Source of the DNA: DASZVN01 sp035547055
Lineage (GTDB): Bacteria > Pseudomonadota > Alphaproteobacteria > Rhizobiales > Methylopilaceae
Length of the DNA: 48,147 bases
Direction: 5' to 3'
NCBI GenBank assembly: GCA_035547055.1
Contig: DASZVN010000210.1
Coordinates: forward strand, 1-48,147
The notes beneath the pieces were generated by a model, which worked only from the letters and a program-made list of their open reading frames with translations, made no database searches and was not told where the DNA came from. Positions 23,391-30,242 of the stretch are shown one piece after another (position 1 is the first letter of the stretch; each line of letters begins with the position of its first letter). Made by a program: the position numbers and the translations under genes.

Positions 23391-24065
23391 CTACCGATCG
23401 CCCGCTACGCCAAAGGAAGGGGCCGCCGCGGGATCGAGCGCCCGCGTGACGTAGTCTTCGAGCTGCGGCTTCCACAAGTCCCACAGGCGCGCCAACTCGG
23501 CGATCGGATCGTCATGCCAGTCGACCCGGAGATCCGCCACCGGCCAGGCCACGCGGTCGACCACGAGGAGGCCGGCCGAACGCACCGGGCTCTCTTCGCC
23601 GCCGGCGGCGAGGCCGGCACGCATCGCCGCGATCGCGCGATCGCCGAGGTCGGCGGCAGGGTCGGCCGCGAACGCCGCGACCATCGCTGCCGGCACGCCG
23701 GCGATGCTCAGAAGATTGCCGGCAGCCACCGCGTCGACGCCCTCGGCGACCGCGTGGGTGCCGAGCGTGTGGCGGCCGGAGAAGCCTGCCGTCCGGCCGT
23801 CACGGCCGATCGCGGCGAGCTGCCGGTAGTCCAGATGCGCCGCCTCGCGCCGGAGCGCCGCCATCGCTTCGGGCGCCGCCATGCCGGAGGCCATCAGGTC
23901 GAGCAGGCGCGGCCCGAGCGCCGGGTCGGTGACATTCTGCGATGCCGCCGCGCCGACGCCGGCACGGGCATGGGCGCAACGTGCCGCGACGGCCGGCGAA
24001 GACGAGGAGACCGCAACGGCGAAGCGGCCCGTGCGGGCGCAGCGCGCGGCGATCGCGAACGTCAT
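23391..24065 (-). CDS. DUF1028 family protein (Ntn-hydrolase-like)
   Basis: 224 residues beginning MTFAIAARCARTGRFAVAVSSSSPAVAARC, a signature start for DUF1028, with GVGAAASQNVTDPALGPRLLDL and a central GRHTLGTHAVAEG. DUF1028 proteins resemble N-terminal nucleophile hydrolases and often accompany RidA and amidase genes in catabolic operons; their reaction is not established. The ATG overlaps the RidA stop by 4 bp (24062-24065), so the two are coupled. Confidence 0.85.
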   Translation of the reverse strand: MTFAIAARCARTGRFAVAVSSSSPAVAARCAHARAGVGAAASQNVTDPALGPRLLDLMASGMAAPEAMAALRREAAHLDYRQLAAIGRDGRTAGFSGRHTLGTHAVAEGVDAVAAGNLLSIAGVPAAMVAAFAADPAADLGDRAIAAMRAGLAAGGEESPVRSAGLLVVDRVAWPVADLRVDWHDDPIAELARLWDLWKPQLEDYVTRALDPAAAPSFGVAGDR

Positions 24066-24484
24066 TCCCGCTCGTCCTCGGGAATGACCGCGGTCGCGTC
24101 GATCTCGACCAGCCATTCGGGACGCGCCAGCGCCGCGACCACCAGCCCGGTCGAGACCGGATAGACGCCCTTCAGCCAGCGGCCGACGGTGCGGTAGACC
24201 GCCTCGCGGTGGCGGATGTCGGTCAGGTAGATGACGATCTTGCAGACATGGTCGAGCCTGGAGCCGCACTCCTTCAGCAGGAGGTCGATGTTCTTCATCG
24301 CCTGGTCGGCCTGCGCCGCCGCGTCGCCGACGAAGAGATTCTCGCGGGTGTCGAGATCCTGCGAGACCTGGCCGCGCAGATAGATCGTGTTGCCCGCCAC
24401 GACCGCCTGGCAGAGATCGTTGTCGAGATTCTGCTCGGGATAGGTGTCGCGGGTGTTGAACTTGCGGATGCGGACATGGGCCAT
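24062..24484 (-). CDS. RidA-family (YjgF/YER057c/UK114) protein
   Basis: 140 residues. The hallmarks NTIYLRGQVSQDLDTRENLFVGDAAAQADQAMKNIDLLL and CKIVIYLTDIRHREAVY are present, with a C-terminal WLVEIDATAVIP. RidA proteins hydrolyse enamine/imine intermediates; some relatives in aromatic clusters deaminate aminomuconate-type compounds. It starts 6 bp after the HpaB-like gene and overlaps DUF1028 by 4 bp, so a substrate containing nitrogen is a fair inference for this operon. Confidence 0.9.
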   Translation of the reverse strand: MAHVRIRKFNTRDTYPEQNLDNDLCQAVVAGNTIYLRGQVSQDLDTRENLFVGDAAAQADQAMKNIDLLLKECGSRLDHVCKIVIYLTDIRHREAVYRTVGRWLKGVYPVSTGLVVAALARPEWLVEIDATAVIPEDERE

Positions 24485-24489
24485 GACGG

Positions 24490-25971
24490 TCACTCCGCGG
24501 CGGGCTTGCTGCGGACCGGCTCCGCCGGCGCCATGACGCTGTCCGAAAGCCGCGCCGCCTTCTTCACGAAGTCGAGCGGGCCGTCCCAGTCGAAATTGCG
24601 ATAGACCGCGGCCAGGTGCGCGAAGGGCGGCGACTGGGCGAAGAGCTGGAACGTCAGGCGGTGGCCGGCATAGTCCGAGTTCAAGAGATCGCGCGCGAAG
24701 GCGAGCAGCTTGCGCCGGTCGTCGGCAACCCAGCTCTCGTTGATCGAATAGAACTTGTCGAGCCACGGCCCGGCATCGGCGCTGCGGAAGGTGGCCGCGT
24801 CCGGGGTCACGCAGATCTGGCCGCCGCAGAGCTCGCGGGCGATGTGCATCATCTGCGGAAGCTGCGAGATCGCGAGCACCCGTCCGGTGAAGAGGAGCGA
24901 CTGGTTGGGCATGAGGAGGCCGGCCGGGCTCTCCTCCGCCGTCGCGATGGACCCGGTGAGATGGGCGTTGATGCCCTCGCGGTAGCAGGCCAGCGTCGCC
25001 AGCTTCTCCTGGACCGCCTGCTGCCTGTCGAGGCCGGTCTGGCGGACGTTGAACAGCGCCGCCCCGATCATCATGTCGGCATATTTCAGGAGCCGCTGGA
25101 CGAACGGGAAGGCGCTGTAGCGGTGCAGCGTCGCCCGGATGAAGGTGGCGGCCCGCGTGTGGCGGCAGAACAGCACGTTCTCCCAGGGGATCAGCACATT
25201 GTCGAACACGACGAGGGTGTCGACCTCGTCGAAGCGGTTCGACAGCGGATAGTCGTCCGCGGGCGCGCGGCCCGCGAAGCCGGTGCGGCACAGCATCTTC
25301 AGGCCGGGCGAGCCGAGGTCGCAGATGAAGCCGACCGCGTAGTCCGACAGCTTCGCATCGCCCCAGTTGGCGATGGTCGGCTTGGTGAAGGCCTGGTTGG
25401 CATAGGCCGCCGCGGTCTCGTATTTCGCGCCGCGGACGACGATGCCCCGGTCGGTCTCCTTCACGATGTGGAGGAGCATGTCGGGGTCCTGCTCCTGCGG
25501 GCGCTTGGAGCGGTCCCCCTTGGGGTCGGTGTTGGCGGAAACGTGGAAGGGATCGCTCCGGACGACGCGATCGATATGGCGGCGGATGTTCTCGGAGAAC
25601 TGCGGATCGACCTCGTTCAGCACGTCCTGGCCGTCGTAGAGCGACCACATCTCGCCGACGGTCTCGTCGCCGACACGGGTGACGACCCCGCCGATGTCCT
25701 CGAAGACCGCGTCGACGGCGGCCCGCTTGTCCCGCCAGTCCTGCGGGGTCTGCGGCAGGCGGAGACCGACGGCGCGGCGGTCGCCGTCCTCCTCGTAGGT
25801 CATGACCTCGCGCGTCGCCGCGTCATGCGCCATGTCGTAGATGCGAGCCCGGACGTCGACGAGCGGCTTGAACATCGGGTGGGCGGTGACGTCCTTCACC
25901 CGCTCGCCGGCAATGTAGACCTCGCGTCCGTCGCGGATCGACTCGCGATATTCATCGCCGGTCCGAATCAT
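24490..25971 (-). CDS. HpaB-family flavin-dependent monooxygenase, oxygenase component
   Basis: 493 residues, the usual length for 4-hydroxyphenylacetate 3-monooxygenase large subunits. Recognisable blocks: MIRTGDEYRESIRDGREVYIAGERV at the N-terminus, DPFHVSANTDPKGDRSKRP, VVRGAKYETAAAYANQ, FDEVDTLVVFDNVLIPWENVLF and ARELCGGQICVTPD. These enzymes use FADH2 supplied by a separate reductase to hydroxylate phenols or related heteroaromatics (for example pyrrole-2-carboxylate). No reductase gene is beside it. First gene of the minus-strand operon with RidA and DUF1028; divergent from the SBP gene at 26236. Substrate not assignable. Confidence 0.9.
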   Translation of the reverse strand: MIRTGDEYRESIRDGREVYIAGERVKDVTAHPMFKPLVDVRARIYDMAHDAATREVMTYEEDGDRRAVGLRLPQTPQDWRDKRAAVDAVFEDIGGVVTRVGDETVGEMWSLYDGQDVLNEVDPQFSENIRRHIDRVVRSDPFHVSANTDPKGDRSKRPQEQDPDMLLHIVKETDRGIVVRGAKYETAAAYANQAFTKPTIANWGDAKLSDYAVGFICDLGSPGLKMLCRTGFAGRAPADDYPLSNRFDEVDTLVVFDNVLIPWENVLFCRHTRAATFIRATLHRYSAFPFVQRLLKYADMMIGAALFNVRQTGLDRQQAVQEKLATLACYREGINAHLTGSIATAEESPAGLLMPNQSLLFTGRVLAISQLPQMMHIARELCGGQICVTPDAATFRSADAGPWLDKFYSINESWVADDRRKLLAFARDLLNSDYAGHRLTFQLFAQSPPFAHLAAVYRNFDWDGPLDFVKKAARLSDSVMAPAEPVRSKPAAE

Positions 25972-26235
25972 GGGCTGGATTCCCCGCCGCTGGTGGCGGC
26001 CGGAATGTGGGCCCTTCGCCGGCTTCCGTAAAATCGATGTTGACTCAGAAGGGCTTCGGCTTTTCCGAGGCAGTCGCGGGGCGTCGGTTCGGATTTTCCG
26101 TAACAGCCGTTACAAAGATTCTCCTTTTCCTAGTCAGGCGCCGGGCGGAGGCTCGTCATGGGAAGCGTGGGCCTAGAGCGCGGTTGCCCGACGCCGCGGC
26201 GCGGCGAAGACCATAAGGTGCGAACGGAGGGAGCG
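25972..26235. promoter_or_regulatory. Divergent promoter region between the HpaB-like and peptide-type SBP operons
   Basis: 264 bp, A/T-richer than both genes. Holds a perfect dyad GTAAC-N4-GTTAC (26100-26113), two direct copies of TTCCGTAA (26024-26031 and 26096-26103, 72 bp apart) and a pyrimidine-rich stretch at 26117-26130. No gene is visible. Confidence 0.5.
26100..26113. promoter_or_regulatory. GTAAC-AGCC-GTTAC dyad, putative operator
   Basis: Perfect 5-bp arms around a 4-bp spacer, in the gap between divergent catabolic operons. Which regulator binds it is unknown; the nearest is the LysR gene at 22394-23311. Confidence 0.45.
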
Positions 26236-27774
26236 ATGACGGCTGCTGCGAGACTGGCCGCGATGGCGGTGGGGGCGACGCTTCTGGGGGCTTTGCCTGC
26301 CCATGCGCAGAAGGCGCAGGATACGCTGCGGGTCGCCTATACCGACCCGATCGCCTCGACGATCGACTATTTCGATCCGAAGCCCGAGACCACCGCGGTC
26401 GAGCGATCCATCTTCAGCACCCTCATCGTGTTCGATCCGGCGACCAAGACCTTCAAGCCGGACCTCGCCCAGTCGTGGAAGCGCATCGACCCGACGACCC
26501 TGGAGTTCACCCTCCGCAAGGGCGTGAAGTGGCAGGACGGGACGCCGGTGACGGCCGACGACGTCGTCTACACCGTCAACTGGCTGCTGGACCCGAAGAC
26601 CAAGCTCCGCTTCGGCTACGTCTACACCACCCGCTTCACCAAGGCGGAGAAGGTCAATGACGACACCGTGCGGATCTATGAGAAGTCGCCGGTCTCCGAC
26701 GACCTCATGATCATCGGCGGCAATCTCGTCATCCTGCCCAAGCACCTGTTCGAGAAATACGACAACAAGGCCGATTTCGGCCGCCAGCACCCCGTCGGCA
26801 CCGGGCCCTACAAGCTCATGTCGATTTCCGCCAGCGACGGCATCGTCCTGAAGAAATGGGAAGGTTTCGATTCACCCGGGCCGTGGCGGCCGGCAGCGTC
26901 GATCGGCACCGTCAAGATCCTGCCGATTCCCGACATTCAGACCGAGGTGGCCCAGCTCATGGTCGGCGGGCTCGACCTGATGCACAGCGTGCCGCGCGAC
27001 CAGGCCAAGCAGATCTCGAGCAACCCGGCCTACCAGATGACCGTCGCCCCCGGGCTGAACGTGTTCTACCTGAACTTCGACGCCAAGGGCCGCGCCGGGC
27101 AGAAGGCCCTGACCGACGTCCGGGTCCGCAAGGCGATCGAGATGGCGATCGACCGCAAGGCGCTCGCCCAGAACGTCGCCCCGCCCGGCGCCGTCGTCCG
27201 CGACGCGCTCTGCGTGCCGGTGATGGCCGGCTGCCACGTCGACAACGCACCGCCAGCCTTCGATCCCGCAGCGGCGAAAAAGCTCATGGCCGAAGCCGGA
27301 TACGCCGAGGGATTCGACGTCGACCTGATCTCGCAGCCGGGCTGCGAGCAGATGTCCGAGGCGATCGCCGGCGAGCTCCGCGAGATCGGCGTGCGGGCCC
27401 GCGTGGAGCACCTGACCTTCGGCGGCTTCGCGTCGCGCCAGCGGGCCGGCAAGATCCAGCTCGTGATCGGTCAATGGGACGGCGCGGGCCGCCCGGACGT
27501 CGCCAGCGGCGTGTCCTATCTGTGGGGCGGCACGCCGGTCGACTACGCGCAGGATCCGCAGATCGTGAAGCTGGGCGCCGAAGGACAGAGCGAGCGCGAC
27601 ACCGCCAAGCGCGACGCGATCTACCGGAAGGTGTTCGATCTGGTCAACGAGCGGGCCTACCTGATGCCGCTGACCTCCTTTCCCTCCGTCTTCGTCCACA
27701 CCAAGGACGTGAGCGTCGAGACCGACACCGTCGGCGCCCTGTCGATCGACTTTTTCCGCCTCAAGTGGAATTGA
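26236..27774 (+). CDS. Extracellular solute-binding protein family 5 (peptide/nickel-type)
   Basis: 512 residues from the ATG at 26236 with GGAGGGAG upstream. Sec signal peptide ends near ALPAHA-QKA. Mature motifs: PDLAQSWKRIDPTTLEFTLRKGVKWQDGTPVTADDVVYTVNWL (family 5 hallmark), HPVGTGPYKL and the C-terminal YLMPLTSFPSVFV. Family 5 proteins bind oligopeptides, opines, nickel chelates and assorted catabolic substrates. No DppBCDF-type permease or ATPase gene is in the window, so the receptor is an orphan here. First gene of an operon with an amidohydrolase, a 95-aa protein and a Rieske ferredoxin. Confidence 0.92.
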   Translation: MTAAARLAAMAVGATLLGALPAHAQKAQDTLRVAYTDPIASTIDYFDPKPETTAVERSIFSTLIVFDPATKTFKPDLAQSWKRIDPTTLEFTLRKGVKWQDGTPVTADDVVYTVNWLLDPKTKLRFGYVYTTRFTKAEKVNDDTVRIYEKSPVSDDLMIIGGNLVILPKHLFEKYDNKADFGRQHPVGTGPYKLMSISASDGIVLKKWEGFDSPGPWRPAASIGTVKILPIPDIQTEVAQLMVGGLDLMHSVPRDQAKQISSNPAYQMTVAPGLNVFYLNFDAKGRAGQKALTDVRVRKAIEMAIDRKALAQNVAPPGAVVRDALCVPVMAGCHVDNAPPAFDPAAAKKLMAEAGYAEGFDVDLISQPGCEQMSEAIAGELREIGVRARVEHLTFGGFASRQRAGKIQLVIGQWDGAGRPDVASGVSYLWGGTPVDYAQDPQIVKLGAEGQSERDTAKRDAIYRKVFDLVNERAYLMPLTSFPSVFVHTKDVSVETDTVGALSIDFFRLKWN

Positions 27775-27856
27775 GCGGAGTAACCTCCCGTCGGTTCGCT
27801 CCGGTCCCGGTGCGCGGGGCGGGGGCGGGCCGACCGATTCACGACGGATTCCAGCG

Positions 27857-29122
27857 ATGAGCGAGACCCCGACGCGCGACCGCATTCTCGAGCTGCCCGA
27901 GATCACGGTCGAGACCGACACGCGGGACTATCTCGCGCACGCGACGCGCCAGGCCCGCAGCTACGACGACTACGACCTCATCGTCGACGTCGACGCCCAC
28001 GTCCAGGAGGGCGGGTTCTGGCGCGAGATCCTGGAATATTGCCCGAACGACGTGCTGCGCTACACCGGCCTCACCATGCACAAGGGCGGCAACGCCATGC
28101 CGCTCGTGAACATGGAAGCCGGCATGAACTTCCAGTCGATGGCCGGGCGGGTGCCGCACCAGTCGGGCCCGCGCGAGAAGACCGAGGACCCGGCGACCCA
28201 CGGCCACCGCTTCGTCCAGATCGTGCGGCGCTCGATGGACGCGATGGGCGTCGACTACCAGGTGATCTTCCCGACCGCGATGCTGCATGTCGGCATGAAC
28301 CCGATGGAGGATATCGAGGTCGAGCTGTCGCGCGCCTATGTGCGCTGGATGACGGAGCGGATCCTGCCCGAGGACGACCGCGTCGTCGCCTTGTGCTACC
28401 TGCCGTTCAACTCGCCGGAGGATTCGGAGAAGCTCGTCGCCCAGGTCGCCGACAACCCCCAGGTCGTCGGCTTCACGATCTGCGCGGTCCGGCACAAGCC
28501 GGTGCATGGCAACCAGTACATGCGGCTCTACCGCATGATCGAGGAGACCGGCAAGCCGCTGGCGTTCCACGCCGGCCCGTTCTGGGGCGACCCGTCGTTC
28601 AAGCAGCTCAACCGCTTCATCTCGATGCACGCGCTGTCGTTCGTTCACTACAACATGATCCACATGACCAACTGGATCATCAACGCGATGCCGGAGCGCT
28701 TTCCGAAGCTCAAGTTGATGTGGGTCGAAAGCGGCCTCGCCTGGATCCCCTACCTGATGCAGCGGCTCGACCACGAGGTGCTGCTGCGCCACAACGAGGC
28801 GCCCGGGCTGAAGCGGCGGCCGAGCGAATATATGCGGGAGATGTTCTACTCGAGCCAGCCGATGGAGCGGTTCGACCTCGAGCTGCTCGCGATGACGATG
28901 AAGAAGATCAACGCCGAGACCCAGCTTCTGTTCTCGTCCGACTGGCCGCACTGGGATTTCGACCCGCCGAGCTCGATCACGACGCTGCCGTTCCTCTCCG
29001 ACCAGGCCAAGCGCAACATCCTCGGGCTCAACGCCGCGCGCCTGTTCAACCTGCCGCGCGGGCGGCGCCGGCCGCGGCCGGACGACGTCGCCGCGACCCG
29101 GCGGGCGGAACTCGCGGTGTGA
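27857..29122 (+). CDS. Amidohydrolase-family 2 (ACMSD-like) protein
   Basis: 421 residues. Metal-site candidates: D46-A-H48 (DVDAHVQ, only one of the usual two His in the first strand), the His in LAFHAGPFWGD, and SDWPHWDFD near the C-terminus. A KLMWVESGLAWIPYLMQRLDHE segment is the variant found in decarboxylase/hydrolase members with Glu in place of a His. This group includes ACMS decarboxylase, gamma-resorcylate decarboxylase and ring-amide hydrolases. The next small gene begins at the GTG within its stop (GTGA at 29119-29122). Confidence 0.88.
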   Translation: MSETPTRDRILELPEITVETDTRDYLAHATRQARSYDDYDLIVDVDAHVQEGGFWREILEYCPNDVLRYTGLTMHKGGNAMPLVNMEAGMNFQSMAGRVPHQSGPREKTEDPATHGHRFVQIVRRSMDAMGVDYQVIFPTAMLHVGMNPMEDIEVELSRAYVRWMTERILPEDDRVVALCYLPFNSPEDSEKLVAQVADNPQVVGFTICAVRHKPVHGNQYMRLYRMIEETGKPLAFHAGPFWGDPSFKQLNRFISMHALSFVHYNMIHMTNWIINAMPERFPKLKLMWVESGLAWIPYLMQRLDHEVLLRHNEAPGLKRRPSEYMREMFYSSQPMERFDLELLAMTMKKINAETQLLFSSDWPHWDFDPPSSITTLPFLSDQAKRNILGLNAARLFNLPRGRRRPRPDDVAATRRAELAV

Positions 29123-29406
29123 GCGGCGCGCTCGCCGACGGGGTGACCGCGGTGGTCGCGGCGTGCGAGAACGAAGCCGCCGGCCGCGAGGGCGCACGCC
29201 TCTCCGAGGCCGACCTCGTGGCGGTCATGACCGCCGCGGCCCGCGTCTATGCGCGGCGTCTCGAGGCGGCCGAGATGCTCGGGCCGCCCATCGACGTCGG
29301 CAGCCTGTCGACGACGGACGCTCTCAACACCGCGTGCGAGATCATCCGCGCGACCAACGCCAACATGTTCGACGTGTCGATGTGGTTTTCCCGGCGCGGG
29401 GAGTGA
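29119..29406 (+). CDS. Small protein of unknown function
   Basis: 95 residues from GTG at 29119-29121, overlapping the amidohydrolase stop by 4 bp. I do not recognise the family. It is largely helical by composition, with an acidic/Ala-rich first half (VVAACENEAAGREGARLSEADLVAVMTAAARVYARRLEAAE) and a second half containing LSTTDALNTACEIIRATNANMFDVSMWF. No signal peptide or membrane segment. Tight coupling to the amidohydrolase and the following Rieske ferredoxin suggests a small subunit or accessory protein of that enzyme; inference only. Confidence 0.75.
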   Translation: MSGALADGVTAVVAACENEAAGREGARLSEADLVAVMTAAARVYARRLEAAEMLGPPIDVGSLSTTDALNTACEIIRATNANMFDVSMWFSRRGE

Positions 29407-29446
29407 TCGGCGCCGGCCCGCATCGCGTCTTGGAACGAGGACGGTC

Positions 29447-29827
29447 ATGACCGAAGTCAGCATCGGCGATGCGGCGGGACTTGCGGCGGCGGGACGCCGG
29501 GTGGTGGTGCTCGACGGGGTCGAGATCGGCCTGTTCCACCTGGACGGCGAGTTCTTCGCCTACGAGAACCTCTGCCCGCATCTCGGCGGGCCGGCCTGCC
29601 AGGGCCTGCTGCTGCCGCTGACGACCGAGGCGGTAGACGGCGACGGCAAGTCCGAGGGCCGGGTTTTTTCGGCGACCCGCCGCAACGTCATCTGCCCGTG
29701 GCATGGCATGGAGTTCGACATCCGCACCGGCGAGCATCCGACCGACCGCCGCTTCCGTCTGCGGAAGGTCGCCGTGCGGCGCGACGGCGAGGACATCCTC
29801 GTGACGATCCCGGACCGCCGCCCGTAA
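29447..29827 (+). CDS. Rieske [2Fe-2S] ferredoxin-like protein with a long cluster insertion
   Basis: 126 residues. Cluster ligands C43-P-H45 and C83-P-W-H86. There are 37 residues between the two ligand pairs, against about 15-17 in usual Rieske ferredoxins; the extra segment (about LLPLTTEAVDGDGKSEGRV) is polar and probably an external loop. The rest of the fold (VVVLDGVEIGLFHLDGEFFAY at the N-terminus and MEFDIRTGEHPTDRRFRL) is standard. Probably the electron carrier for a ring oxygenase or for the operon's enzyme. The ATG follows the small gene by 40 bp; the ribosome site (ACGAGGAC) is modest. Confidence 0.88.
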   Translation: MTEVSIGDAAGLAAAGRRVVVLDGVEIGLFHLDGEFFAYENLCPHLGGPACQGLLLPLTTEAVDGDGKSEGRVFSATRRNVICPWHGMEFDIRTGEHPTDRRFRLRKVAVRRDGEDILVTIPDRRP

Positions 29828-29831
29828 ATCC

Positions 29832-29861
29832 CCTCGCGACGCGCATCCGCCTGCCGCGAGG
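29832..29861 (+). terminator. Possible hairpin after the Rieske ferredoxin gene
   Basis: CCTCGCG and CGCGAGG form a 7-bp GC-rich stem with a 16-nt loop just after the stop. No U-tract follows, so function as an intrinsic terminator is doubtful. Confidence 0.3.
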
Positions 29862-30032
29862 ACGACGCGCTTGAAATTCGGCAAGGCGCAGGCGCGAGGC
29901 GGATGTCGGGGCGCTCGCCCATCAGCATGAGCCGGACCGGATCGAACGGCGCCGGCCCGGCCAGCGCCGCGCGAAAGCCGCGCTCTTCGGCCCAATAGGC
30001 GGCGGCGCCGGCCATCTCGCAGAACGGGAAAT

Positions 30033-30060
30033 AGTCGGGATCGGCGCGCCGATCCCGACT
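30033..30060. repeat. Perfect 28-bp palindrome
   Basis: AGTCGGGATCGGCG followed directly by its exact reverse complement. As RNA it would give a stem of about 12 bp with a 4-nt loop on either strand, without a T-run. It lies about 80 bp upstream of the EcfG-type promoter. Confidence 0.85.
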
Positions 30061-30141
30061 GGCCGACCAAATGGCGCGGTCGGCGGCCGCGGCAAGACGC
30101 GGCTGCGAGCGCGGTGGTGCGCGAAAGCGCCTGTCACGGCC

Positions 30142-30166
30142 GGAACCAAGGGTTCGAGCCTCCGTT
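30142..30166 (+). promoter_or_regulatory. EcfG-type general stress promoter
   Basis: GGAAC at 30142-30146 and CGTT at 30163-30166 with a 16-bp spacer, an exact match to the alphaproteobacterial sigma-EcfG consensus. It reads toward the YdeP-like gene, whose ATG is 76 bp downstream. The stress-type products of the operon agree with this regulation. Confidence 0.65.
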
Positions 30167-30242
30167 CAAAGGATGACCGCGCGCTCCGGCGATCGACCGC
30201 CGCAAGCTAAGGCGGCTCCTCCAACGATCGAAGACGAACGCC

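Larger units (their letters stand above)
29828..30242. other. 415-bp intergenic region with hairpin, 28-bp palindrome, remnant coding appearance and EcfG promoter
   Basis: Near the ferredoxin stop, CCTCGCG (29832-29838) pairs with CGCGAGG (29855-29861), a possible weak terminator. On the minus strand, roughly 30051 to 29875, an open stretch reads DPDYFPFCEMAGAAAYWAEE and continues like real protein but has no recognisable family and no clean start or stop; it may be a gene remnant. A perfect palindrome occupies 30033-30060 and a stress-type promoter 30142-30166. Confidence 0.45.
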
